A stretch of 64,000 nucleotides of DNA from Symmachiella macrocystis (lineage in GTDB: Bacteria; Planctomycetota; Planctomycetia; Planctomycetales; Planctomycetaceae), in the NCBI RefSeq assembly GCF_007860075.1, contig NZ_SJPP01000001.1, forward strand, positions 3,321,490-3,385,489. Direction: 5' to 3'. The notes below the pieces were generated by a model. The model worked only from the letters and a program-made list of their open reading frames with translations. It was not told where the DNA came from and made no database searches. Positions 52,707-61,370 of this stretch are shown here, piece by piece. Position numbers and translations under genes: made by a program. Within the stretch, counting starts at the first letter, position 1. Every line of letters starts with the position of its first letter.

Positions 52707-52942
52707 GGACGTATTTCCTTTGGCGGGAGATTGCCCTTAACACACTACCCGGAAACAACTTGCGACGCAAATCTATTTCTGGGTTTGCCGCTATTCGGTT
52801 CGAAAATCGCGTTTTTTGAGGATTTCGTGATTTTTGTGGCCTTTCGATCAGGCCGTTGGGCATTTCCTAATAGAGCGATGCTTGTTCCTGACTTTCAACG
52901 ACCTACTACTACATTATCCTCCTATTCCAAAGGTTGAGAGAA

Positions 52943-53332
52943 ATGATGTCATCCACCATGGACCAAAAGATCCGGTTTGATTGCCTGGACGACCCGCGTT
53001 TAATGGCCGCTGACGTGGAACTTTGCAACGGCGTGTTGGAGATCACTTGTACGAATCCGTTTGACACGATCGATCTTTCCTACATCCACGAAGATGGCGT
53101 GATCGATAAGGTTCTAGTGACCGTCTGCGATGCCGATGGTGACGTGATCAAAGAGCGGGAGTTCGACATCGATGATATCGATTGGGTCGTGATCGACGTT
53201 CCTGAAGGGGACGAACCGGTCCTCAATCTTCCGGTAATTCCGATCAAGTCCTACGGCGAAGCTGACGACGATTCTCCCGCCGGTGAATTGGAATACGGCG
53301 TCACGGTACGTCGCCGCGTTTCGCTGAATTAG
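52943..53332 (+). CDS. Hypothetical acidic protein
   Basis: 129 aa from ATG 52943 (a second ATG follows directly); GAGAG upstream. Very acidic, beta-rich: VELCNGVLEITCTNPFDTID, VIDKVLVTVCDADGDVIKE, REFDIDDIDWVVIDVPEGDE. It has no signal peptide or known domain. It is divergent from the ECF/kinase pair and could be controlled by it. Codon-like composition and strong alternation of hydrophobic residues support a real gene. Confidence 0.65.
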   Translation: MMSSTMDQKIRFDCLDDPRLMAADVELCNGVLEITCTNPFDTIDLSYIHEDGVIDKVLVTVCDADGDVIKEREFDIDDIDWVVIDVPEGDEPVLNLPVIPIKSYGEADDDSPAGELEYGVTVRRRVSLN

Positions 53333-53419
53333 GTGGCTGCGGGGTGGGCTTGAATTGCGGATGGCGGCGGCTGATAATCGACCTACGATTTAAATCCTGG
53401 TGGTTACGCTTGGTTATCC

Positions 53420-53767
53420 ATGATCGCAATCCAGTACAAATACCACGACGCTGGCCTTGTCACAGCGACGTCCGGCCCGCGACGCGAAGCGTCTCTCGTT
53501 TTTAAACTCTGCCCAATCATCTACTCTGAACCACCTACCGTTACTCTGCGATTTGGCGGAGTCTTTAACGATCATTCAGTCTCTCGATTTATCGCCTCAA
53601 TCAACAATGACGCCATCGGCGAAGATGCGTATCTCGCACGCTGTGACACGATTCAAATCGACACCAAGGTACCGTCCAAAGATGGCGACATTTTCGTTTT
53701 CGTAGGCTTGGATTATTTCGGCGAGATTCAGATTCACTGCCAACATCTTACTGAGTTGAAGGCGTGA
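53420..53767 (+). CDS. Hypothetical small protein
   Basis: 115 aa, ATG at 53420. Mixed alpha/beta sequence with PTVTLRFGGVFNDHSVSRFI, YLARCDTIQIDTKVPS and FVFVGLDYFGEIQIHCQHL. No family recognised and no signal peptide. It lies 87 bases after the acidic protein on the same strand. The composition differs somewhat from its GC-richer neighbours (more A and T), which may point to later arrival. Confidence 0.5.
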   Translation: MIAIQYKYHDAGLVTATSGPRREASLVFKLCPIIYSEPPTVTLRFGGVFNDHSVSRFIASINNDAIGEDAYLARCDTIQIDTKVPSKDGDIFVFVGLDYFGEIQIHCQHLTELKA

Positions 53768-53823
53768 CGTAGCCGTTGCAACATGGCCTACAACTGGTAA
53801 CCGCCGGACAAAACTGAATGCCC

Positions 53824-55275
53824 TTAGTGCTCCAACCTCAATTCGTTGAATCGCTTCGCGATTTTCGTGATGCCCATCTGGGTGCCACTGGCGACTTGGG
53901 CGCAGATGTCTTGCAACAGCCGCAGCGATGTTGTTGCTTCGGCTTCGCTGATGGTCAGTGGCGGGCTAATGCGGATGACTTTGCCGGCGAGTGGGCCTAA
54001 CAGGTGGATGCCGTCTCCGCCGTTTCCTACATAGGCGGCTTCGACGATGGCGTTGGCGACTTGCTCGGCGGATAACTCTCCGACAGCAGCGCATTCGATG
54101 CCGAAGACCATCCCTTCGCCGCGGACTTTGGCGATCACGGGAGTCTCTTTGAGTTTGGCGAGTTCGGCGAACATGATTTTGGAGATTCCACCGGCATGTT
54201 CCAAGACGCCGGCGTTTTCAAATTCATCCAGCGTCGCCAGTACAGCTGCGCAGGAAAGTGGGTTGGCGCTCCAAGTGTCGGAGGCTTCGCCGTAGTGCAA
54301 GCTGTCCATCACATCCCGGCGGCCGACGACAGCGGCGACCGGGATGCCGTTGCCCAGTCCCTTGCCCAGGGCGACCAGATCCGGCTCGATGCCGTAGGCT
54401 TCGAAGGCATACATGCACTTGGTGCGGCCGAAGTTAGCTTGGACTTCGTCGAAGATCAACAGAATATCATGCGCGCGGCAGAATTCTTCCAACAGATGGT
54501 GATAGGCCGCGGGGGGATGGTAGCTGCCGCCGCCTCCCAAGTAAGGCTCGGTGACTAGGCAATTTAGCCGTGTGCCGTATTCATTCCAGAGCGCTTCCAG
54601 CTCATCGCGGTAGGTGTCGAGTTCGATATCGTCGCCATATTTGCTGACGTCGTCGATTTCGTGCATGGGAAAGCTTATGAACTTCACACGGGGATCGCGG
54701 TCGGCGTCGGATTCGCAACCGGTTACCGCTCCGGCCAATCCTTTTTTGCCGTGGAAGCCGTAGCGGGTGGCGATAATCAGATCGCGGTTTTCATCTCGGT
54801 GCAGGCAGGCCCAGATCGCTTTTTGAATGGCTTCCGACCCCGAGGCGGCCCACATGACGGCATTGATCCGCTCTCCGCCGGGGCGATTGTGAGCATTGGC
54901 AACAAGCCGCTGAGCAGCGGCCGCTTCGACGGGGGTCAGCGCGTTGTAGGCGGTCAGCGGCAGCGCTTCGAAGAAGGTATCGGGTTGGTCAGCGTCAGCC
55001 GTGGGAGCGGTGAGCTGTTCGGGAGTCCAGCCGAGATGCCGGGCGAAACTTTGTTGCCAACGCAACGGGTTGTGTCCCAGGTTGGAGACGAGCACACCGG
55101 AGGAGTAATCGTAAAGCCGTCGGCCTTCGGGGGTCCAGTGAAAACATCCGGCCGATTTGGCGAGCACGGCTTGGCTGGGGGTGAAAGTTTTGAGTGCGGC
55201 CGGTTGATAGGCGTCGACCGTCGCGCGGTTTTCGTTGGATTGTTCTTCACCGGGGAACTGGATAGACGTCGTCAT
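53824..55275 (-). CDS. Class III aminotransferase (PLP-dependent)
   Basis: 483 aa, ATG at 55275. Fold type I transaminase: RRLYDYSSGVLVSNLGHNP near the N-terminus, AVMWAASGSEAIQKAIWACL, FHGKKGLAGAVTGCE, LLIFDEVQANFGRTKCMY with the PLP-contacting Asp, and LVALGKGLGNGIPVAAVVG with the Schiff-base Lys at about 300. Class III includes ornithine, acetylornithine, GABA and 4-aminobutyrate transaminases; the amino donor cannot be told. Length slightly above the usual 420-460 from an N-terminal extension. Transcribed alone. Confidence 0.9.
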   Translation of the reverse strand: MTTSIQFPGEEQSNENRATVDAYQPAALKTFTPSQAVLAKSAGCFHWTPEGRRLYDYSSGVLVSNLGHNPLRWQQSFARHLGWTPEQLTAPTADADQPDTFFEALPLTAYNALTPVEAAAAQRLVANAHNRPGGERINAVMWAASGSEAIQKAIWACLHRDENRDLIIATRYGFHGKKGLAGAVTGCESDADRDPRVKFISFPMHEIDDVSKYGDDIELDTYRDELEALWNEYGTRLNCLVTEPYLGGGGSYHPPAAYHHLLEEFCRAHDILLIFDEVQANFGRTKCMYAFEAYGIEPDLVALGKGLGNGIPVAAVVGRRDVMDSLHYGEASDTWSANPLSCAAVLATLDEFENAGVLEHAGGISKIMFAELAKLKETPVIAKVRGEGMVFGIECAAVGELSAEQVANAIVEAAYVGNGGDGIHLLGPLAGKVIRISPPLTISEAEATTSLRLLQDICAQVASGTQMGITKIAKRFNELRLEH

Positions 55276-55336
55276 AGTGTCAACAATTCGGCTTGTGTGG
55301 AACGTGGCGGGGCACGATGGGGGGAAAGATAAAGAG

Positions 55337-55363
55337 TCCGCCCCCAGCAGAACCGGAGGCGGA
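55337..55363 (-). terminator. Rho-independent terminator of the HEAT-repeat gene
   Basis: On the minus strand TCCGCCTCC pairs with GGGGGCGGA (9 bp, one T-G) around a nine-base loop, followed by CTCTTTATCTTT. It lies 35 bases after the HEAT-repeat gene's stop. Confidence 0.65.
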
Positions 55364-55397
55364 AACGAATTCGGTAGGAACGCGGCGGATGCCGGCG

Positions 55398-57461
55398 CTA
55401 TTTTTGGGGTTCAAGTTTTTTAAGAGCGTCTTGAGCGGCATTGCGGACGTCTTCATTGTCACTTTTGGCCGCTTTACGCAAGGCCCGCAGGACCAACGGA
55501 TCGGTTCTCCCGGTTTCTGCTAGGGCATTGATGACCTGCACGCGGACCTGCGCGTCGGCATGATCCAGGCCGGTCCGCAGAATGGGGGCAGCCTCACGTC
55601 CAATATCGGAGTCGTCCGGCGAGATTTGTACCAAGGCCCAGGCGCTAACCAACCGCAGAAAGCGGTCGGATTCCCGGAGGTTTTTTCGTAATTCTGGAAT
55701 AGCTTCTTTTGCTTCGGGGCCGATTTTACCCAGGGCAAATGCAGCGGTATATCGATTGGCGGCATTGTCATCGTTCAGTAGGCCGACAATGGTGGGGACG
55801 GCCTGACCAGCCGCCGGGCCGAGTTCGGCCAAGGTGACCAACAGTTGATCGCGGACCATTTCGTCTTCTTCGATGGCCAGTTGTTCGGACAGCTTAGGAA
55901 CCGCTGAATTCGCTTTGGCGCCGATGCGTCCCAAGGCAGCAGCCACTTCGCGTCGGACCCTGGGCATTTCGCTGGAAAGGGCTTTGGTCAAGCGGGGGAC
56001 GGCGAGTTGGATATACTTGTCGTTTGTGGGATCCAACGTGATCAGTGCATGAGCGCTTGCCAGACGGAGGCGGTCGTTATCTTTGACGATGGCGGTCCGT
56101 TCCAAAATGGGAATCGCCCGTTTTTCACCGATTTTTCCCAAGGCAAATGCAGCGGCCGGTCGTGCGGCGGCATCGGGGTCGTCCAGCAGGGCAATGAGTT
56201 TGTCAGAGGCCTTGCTGGCATCGGGGCCGATGAGTGCCAAGGCGACGATTACGTCTCGTTTGACGAGTTCGTTTTTATCATCGATCGCTTGAATCAAGTT
56301 ATCAACAGCCGGTTTTGCGCCGGGGCCCATCTCGCCGAGAATCATGGCGGCCAACTGCCGCGAGTTTTCATCGGCCAATAATTTGGCAACGGCCGGTGCC
56401 GCCGGTGCGCCGATTTGGGAGAGGGCATTGGCTGCGTGAATGGCAACGGCCGGTTCCTCGGTTTGCACGGCGACGACCAACGCGTCGGAGCTGTCAGCAG
56501 CGTCGGGTCCCAACATTCCCAAAGCATCGGCGACGCTAATTTGAACACCCAATTCGTCATCGGATAAGGCCTTGATGAGTGCAGGCACTGCCGAATTGGA
56601 GTCGGGGGCCAGTTTCCCTAAAGCGGTAGCGGCATGAGCGCGGACCATGGGGGATTCGTTGGTTAGCGCCGTCGTCAGGCTTTCCACAGCAACGGGCGAA
56701 GCGACACCGATTTCGCCGATGGCGCGAATCGCGTGCCAACAGGCTCGCTCATCTTCTGCCGCGGCCAATTTTGCCAAAGCGGGCACGCCACTTTGGGCAT
56801 CCGGTCCGATGTTGGCCAGCGCATCACTCGCCCGCCAGCAGACGGCGGGGTCTCCCGCTTCAACCGCTTTGACCAGTTCAGCAACAGCGACGGGTCCCAT
56901 AGTTGATAACAGTCGCACCGCTTGACGCGATAGGTGTTCGTCCCCCGAACCCAATGCGGCGATGGCGTCGGGGAGAATCGCTTGCAGCGGTTCCGTGTCT
57001 TCGGGATTGATCCGCCACAGCGCGATGGAGGCGACAATCTTCAAGCGTTTGTTGGGACTATCCAGGAATTTTTGGATTCCCGGTTTTGCTTTCGCTGCGG
57101 CCGGGCCAATGGCCGCCAAGGCGTGCAAGGTTTCGTGATTGAGGGCCGGATCTTCCTTGTTGAGAAGGCTGATGAGCGTGGGGACGGCAGCGCGGGCTTC
57201 GGGGCCGATGCGTTGGATGGCAATCAGGGCTTCTTCGACGACTGTGCGGTCCTTATCCCGCAGCACAGCTGCCAGCGGCAAGACAACTTCCGGCGGGACG
57301 TTGGGCCGTTGGCCAAGTTCGATGGCAGCAGCGGCACGCACGGAGGGTTCCGGGGATTTCAGGTCGCGTAACAGGTCGGAGATACTGGCTTCTTCCGCAT
57401 ACGAGACGCTGCAGGCTGCCAATTGGATCGCTACGACGCTAAACATCAAAAATCGTCTCAT
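55398..57461 (-). CDS. Exported HEAT-repeat protein
   Basis: 687 aa, ATG at 57461. Signal peptide of about 22 residues (MRRFLMFSVVAIQLAACSVS) and then roughly 16-18 HEAT/PBS-lyase-type repeats of about 37 residues over the whole length, each like SAVPALIKALSDDELGVQISVADALGMLGPDA. The repeats are very regular, with recurrent AxALGKIGPEA and VRxxAAxALG motifs. An extracytoplasmic binding scaffold is likely; partner unknown. The final motif ends DALKKLEPQK. A hairpin terminator follows. HEAT-repeat secreted proteins are common in planctomycetes. Confidence 0.9.
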   Translation of the reverse strand: MRRFLMFSVVAIQLAACSVSYAEEASISDLLRDLKSPEPSVRAAAAIELGQRPNVPPEVVLPLAAVLRDKDRTVVEEALIAIQRIGPEARAAVPTLISLLNKEDPALNHETLHALAAIGPAAAKAKPGIQKFLDSPNKRLKIVASIALWRINPEDTEPLQAILPDAIAALGSGDEHLSRQAVRLLSTMGPVAVAELVKAVEAGDPAVCWRASDALANIGPDAQSGVPALAKLAAAEDERACWHAIRAIGEIGVASPVAVESLTTALTNESPMVRAHAATALGKLAPDSNSAVPALIKALSDDELGVQISVADALGMLGPDAADSSDALVVAVQTEEPAVAIHAANALSQIGAPAAPAVAKLLADENSRQLAAMILGEMGPGAKPAVDNLIQAIDDKNELVKRDVIVALALIGPDASKASDKLIALLDDPDAAARPAAAFALGKIGEKRAIPILERTAIVKDNDRLRLASAHALITLDPTNDKYIQLAVPRLTKALSSEMPRVRREVAAALGRIGAKANSAVPKLSEQLAIEEDEMVRDQLLVTLAELGPAAGQAVPTIVGLLNDDNAANRYTAAFALGKIGPEAKEAIPELRKNLRESDRFLRLVSAWALVQISPDDSDIGREAAPILRTGLDHADAQVRVQVINALAETGRTDPLVLRALRKAAKSDNEDVRNAAQDALKKLEPQK

Positions 57462-57744
57462 TATTCGCTCCGCTTGCCAATTCCGAAGAAGGTGATTGCC
57501 TTGGCCGCCAAAGTTCCATAATATATATACGTAAACGGTGTGCGTTCATTCTACTCAGCGACGCGCCAATTTACAGTATTGTTTTCACGTATTTCAGTGT
57601 TGTGAAAAATTAAGTTGACGACAATCTCCTGATTTTCACGATCAGGGATGCGTCTGTGGAGACCTGTTTTTCCCATTCGCCTGGGACTTCGCAAGCGGAT
57701 TTCGAAAACAGAATTCGGACCGTATCGCTTCTGGGAGAGGCCCA

Positions 57745-58479
57745 ATGAAAAGTACCTCATTCGTTTTGCTGCTCGTAACCGGTTTTACGGGTGTTGCCAT
57801 GCTCTGGAGTGAAAACTCCGCGCAAGCCCAATATCGAGTGCGGGTCGGCGGGGCTAGGCGGTGGTATCGCCCCGGCGGTTACGGGTATGGCGGCTACGGA
57901 TATGGGGGCTGGGGTTGGAATTCTGGCGCCAGTACGGTCGCCGGCGGCTATGGGGAGGGGATGTCGCAAGTGATTCGCGCCCAAGGCCAAGCAAACAAAG
58001 ACAACGCCGCGGCGCAGCTCACACGCGAAGAGGCCCGCACGAAGAATATCGAAAACAATAAAAAGGCGGCCGATACCTATTGGGCGATGAAGGACCGTTA
58101 CCGTCAGCAAAAGGAAGAGGGATATCAACGGGACGCGGAACGGCGTGCCAAGAACCGCGCGAACCTCGAAAGCTCCAGCAACGGTCCCCGGTATCAGGGA
58201 CTCGGCCCTGACGATTTTGATTCGGTAACCGGAAAGATTCTCTGGCCAGAAGTCTTGCAATCGCCCGATTTCGAGGAAGACCGCGCCAAACTTGACGATC
58301 TCTTTGAGCATCTGACTTTAACTGGTGGCGCTATGGGGGCAAAGACGAGCGATGAGATTAAGTCGACGACGGTCTCCATGCGAGAAACGCTCAAGCAACA
58401 TGTCTCTAGCATGCCGAGCGCCGACTACATCGCCGCTCGAAAGTTCATTGACGGCCTCGCCTACGAAGGGCGGAGCTAG
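57745..58479 (+). CDS. Exported Gly/Tyr-rich hypothetical protein
   Basis: 244 aa, ATG at 57745 with GAGAGG upstream. Signal peptide of about 29 residues ending at ENSAQAQ; then a Gly/Tyr/Trp low-complexity stretch (YGYGGYGYGGWGW) at about 46-58, then a charged helical region (EARTKNIENNKKAADTYW, RYRQQKEEGYQRDAERR), probably coiled coil, and a C-terminal part with no known fold. Such GYGG-type secreted proteins occur repeatedly in planctomycetes and are of unknown role. Confidence 0.75.
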   Translation: MKSTSFVLLLVTGFTGVAMLWSENSAQAQYRVRVGGARRWYRPGGYGYGGYGYGGWGWNSGASTVAGGYGEGMSQVIRAQGQANKDNAAAQLTREEARTKNIENNKKAADTYWAMKDRYRQQKEEGYQRDAERRAKNRANLESSSNGPRYQGLGPDDFDSVTGKILWPEVLQSPDFEEDRAKLDDLFEHLTLTGGAMGAKTSDEIKSTTVSMRETLKQHVSSMPSADYIAARKFIDGLAYEGRS

Positions 58480-58521
58480 GTCGGCGTTTTCGAGAAATCT
58501 TGGTCGCGTGTCGCAAGTCGG

Positions 58522-58818
58522 TCAATAGGTGATCGCCGTCAGAAAGGCGGAGACCAGTTGGCGGTCGTTGTCGGAAATCTTTCCGCGAAACCGCAGTTTG
58601 AGCCGTCCGCTCTGCGTATGCCGTCCGGTGACGGTCAAGGTTCCTCGGTAATCCAGTACCGTGCGAAAGTAGTACTCCACGGACCGCTCATGCCCTTTGA
58701 GTGGTTCGCCAGAGCAGCGGATGACGACTGGTGTGATCCAGATGCGGAATTCGGGCAACAATCGCAGCAATGAGAGAATGATTGTTGCCGCGAATATAAT
58801 CGCGAGGTCGTGTTCCAT
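58522..58818 (-). CDS. Small single-span membrane protein
   Basis: 98 aa from ATG 58818 (MEHDLAIIFAATIILSLLRL), chosen over an in-frame start nine codons upstream since the hydrophobic segment begins right after it. One membrane span at residues 5-20, then a soluble C-terminus rich in Arg and beta-like (YYFRTVLDYRGTLTVTGRHT, LKLRFRGKISDNDRQLV). Not recognised. Its end lies 43 bases from the end of the Gly/Tyr-rich gene (convergent). Confidence 0.6.
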   Translation of the reverse strand: MEHDLAIIFAATIILSLLRLLPEFRIWITPVVIRCSGEPLKGHERSVEYYFRTVLDYRGTLTVTGRHTQSGRLKLRFRGKISDNDRQLVSAFLTAITY

Positions 58819-59112
58819 CGCCTTATCCCGCTGGGAAGCGGACATCTCCCTATCGGATGGTTTTCCGCGTTGTCCCGGAGCGCCACGTTGTTTCAGCCAT
58901 GGGCGTTATCGTATAATCAACAAATGTGAAGAATCAATTCGTTTTTCACAGGGTTTTCCCCCGGTGACCTTCCCTCGCGTGTATTTTGAGGCATAACTCG
59001 CCTAAAGAGCGCAGTTTGGAATGAGTCGCTGGTCAGTCGAGAACGATCACAAACGGGGCGCGACGTTTAAGGTCCCTCACGAAACCGGTTCAAAGTTTTG
59101 ATATCGGACATT

Positions 59113-59943
59113 ATGAATTTTACGAATGTCGGCATCTACTGTTTCCTCGCCAGTTATCTCGTGGCGTTTGTGTTAGAAGCCACACGACTTTGGGGTCGCA
59201 GCAAAGCGAGCCGGTTGTTCGTCTTGCTTTTCGCTGCAGCGGGTTTGTGTGCGCATACGATTTATCTTCTCATGCGGAGCCGGGCGACCAATTTGCCGCC
59301 ACTGGTTGGATCGCAACAAGATTGGATGCTGGTGTTGGCCTGGTTGATGGTGCTTTTCTACTTGGTCTTTACGTTTCTAGATGAGACATCAGCATGGGGA
59401 GTCTTTATTCTGCCGGTGGTGTTGTTGGTTGTGGCCTCCACGTATCTGGTGGGGGATGCTCCCAAACCATTATTGGCGGCACAACAAAACCTAAAGATGG
59501 TGCATGCCGGCTTACTCGTCATTGGAATTGGGGGGGTGACCATCGGTTTTGTGATCGGCATGATGTATCTGGTGCAACACCGACGCCTCAAACGCAAACA
59601 TGGTCAGACGACCGGCTTGAGCATGCCCAGTTTAGCGCGGCTGGCGCGGTGGAACCGTCTGTGTGTCATGCTGAGTTTTCCGCTGCTGACCGCTGGAATG
59701 CTGACCGGTGTCGGTTTGGGGCTGTATTCCCAAAAGACACCCGAGCCGGTGCAGTTTCTTGATCCGGTGATTATTGGCTACGGCGTTGTTTGGTTGGTGA
59801 TGGCGGTGCTCTTCGGCTGGCTGCTGCGCGCCAAACCGGCGGCGGGCAAACAGGTCGCGTGGATGACGATCTGGGGCTGCGGATTTTTACTACTCACGAT
59901 CGTGGGCCTGCAGGTCTTGAATATGGACAGTTGGCATAGCTAG
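59113..59943 (+). CDS. CcsA/HemX-type cytochrome c assembly membrane protein
   Basis: 276 aa from ATG 59113 (MNFTNVGIYCFLASYLVAFV). Eight hydrophobic segments and the CcsA/HemX pattern, e.g. VLAWLMVLFYLVFTFLD, KMVHAGLLVIGIGGVTIGFVI, YGVVWLVMAVLFGWLLRA; the conserved periplasmic WWD-like motif is not obvious. It sits just before hemA, the common hemX-hemA arrangement, so it probably supports heme handling or glutamyl-tRNA reductase rather than cytochrome c maturation proper. Confidence 0.82.
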   Translation: MNFTNVGIYCFLASYLVAFVLEATRLWGRSKASRLFVLLFAAAGLCAHTIYLLMRSRATNLPPLVGSQQDWMLVLAWLMVLFYLVFTFLDETSAWGVFILPVVLLVVASTYLVGDAPKPLLAAQQNLKMVHAGLLVIGIGGVTIGFVIGMMYLVQHRRLKRKHGQTTGLSMPSLARLARWNRLCVMLSFPLLTAGMLTGVGLGLYSQKTPEPVQFLDPVIIGYGVVWLVMAVLFGWLLRAKPAAGKQVAWMTIWGCGFLLLTIVGLQVLNMDSWHS

Positions 59944-60029
59944 CTGCAACGAATGATGCGATTAAACTCACGCGAAACCAAGGCGTGTTCGGCGCGGCCG
60001 ACACTTACGATGAAATTCTGGAGTCGGCG

Positions 60030-61307
60030 TTGAACCTGCAAGTCGTCTACTGTAGCCACCAAGGGTCGGATCTGACGTTGCGCGAGAAGCTCGCCATCTC
60101 GGAAGAAGAGAAGGTCCGCGCCTACGACCATTTGCGTTCCCAATTTCCGGATTCGGAATTCGTCGTGCTGTCGACTTGCAACCGCGTCGAACTTTACACC
60201 GCTCAAGAGTCCAAAGAGAATATTCCCACTCACCAACAACTGGCCGGTTTCTTCGCTGATTTTCATGCCATTCCGGTCGACGAGTTCTTCGACAACCTGC
60301 TGGAACGGACCGGGGCCGATGCGGTGCGGCATTTGTTCTCCGTCGCTTCGGGTGTCGACAGCATGGTGGTGGGGGAACCGCAAATCGTCAGCCAAGTTCG
60401 CGAAGCCTACGCCACCGCACGTGTCAATCAGGCATCGGGGCCGATGGCGAACGCGATGTTCGAGCGGGCCTTAAAGGTCGGCAAACGCATCCGCACCGAA
60501 ACCGGCTTAGCTGAGGGACGCATCTCGATTGCCAGTGTGGCTGTAGGGGATTTCGGCAAAAGCATCTTCGACCGTTTCGACGACAAACAGGTGTTGGTGA
60601 TCGGGGCGGGGGAAATGGCGACTGAAACGCTGCGGTATCTCAAGGAGGAAGGGGTCCGCGAACTGGTCGTGGTGAATCGCAGCGTCGATCGCGCACAGGA
60701 ATTGGCCGATGAGTGGGGCGGAACGTATGTGGAGTTTGACCAACTCGACCGGTTGATGGCGATGGCGGATATTATTGTCAGCACCACCGGTGCGGATCGT
60801 CCGATCGTAACCCGCGATCGCTTTGCCGCCGTTCGCAAGCAGGGCGAGTACAAACAAGTCTTCATTCTCGACTTGGGCGCGCCGCGTGATTTTGAATCGT
60901 CCGTGGGCGACATCGACGACAATGTGTTTTTATATTGCATCGATGATCTGGAAGAGACCTGCGAAAACAACCGCAAGGTCCGGAAAAAAGAGATTGCCGC
61001 AGCGCAAAAAATCATCGACGAAGAGACCGACGAGTTTATGCACGCGGTCTATCACCGTGCGACCGGACCGATCATCCGCAACCTGCGTGAAAAATGGCGG
61101 GATGTGACCGACGAAGAACTCGCCTGGCTATTCGGCCGATTGGGCGAGATGGACGACCGCGAACGCAAAATCGTCGAGCAATGGGTTAACCGACTGGTAA
61201 ACAAACTCCTGCACCCGCCGCTGGAAGCACTCAAAGAAGAAGCTCGCGAAGGCACCCCGCACGGTCTGATGGACGCGCTGAGGCGGTTGTTTCATCTGCG
61301 GGATTGA
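60030..61307 (+). CDS. hemA: Glutamyl-tRNA reductase
   Basis: 425 aa from TTG 60030 (GGAG five to seven bases upstream); a GTG at 59985 would add 15 residues that have no family match. First committed step of C5 heme/tetrapyrrole synthesis: reduces Glu-tRNA to glutamate-1-semialdehyde with NADPH. Seen: YCSHQGSDLTLREKLAI, the catalytic Cys in VVLSTCNRVELYTAQ, HLFSVASGVDSMVVGEPQI, NADPH fold VLVIGAGEMATETLRYL, VVNRSVDRAQELA, and a C-terminal dimerisation helix. Begins 86 bases after the hemX-like gene; likely one operon. Confidence 0.95.
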   Translation: MNLQVVYCSHQGSDLTLREKLAISEEEKVRAYDHLRSQFPDSEFVVLSTCNRVELYTAQESKENIPTHQQLAGFFADFHAIPVDEFFDNLLERTGADAVRHLFSVASGVDSMVVGEPQIVSQVREAYATARVNQASGPMANAMFERALKVGKRIRTETGLAEGRISIASVAVGDFGKSIFDRFDDKQVLVIGAGEMATETLRYLKEEGVRELVVVNRSVDRAQELADEWGGTYVEFDQLDRLMAMADIIVSTTGADRPIVTRDRFAAVRKQGEYKQVFILDLGAPRDFESSVGDIDDNVFLYCIDDLEETCENNRKVRKKEIAAAQKIIDEETDEFMHAVYHRATGPIIRNLREKWRDVTDEELAWLFGRLGEMDDRERKIVEQWVNRLVNKLLHPPLEALKEEAREGTPHGLMDALRRLFHLRD

Positions 61308-61370
61308 TGCGTTTTTGCTACGGATTCGCACGGATAGCTTAGAGTGCTACGCGTCGCATCCAGCTGCTAT

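Noticed and set aside
54661-55332. 223-codon plus-strand frame opposite the aminotransferase
   Set aside because: Mirror frame of a clear PLP enzyme; its Gly/Val/Phe-rich composition is typical of antisense GC-rich coding DNA.
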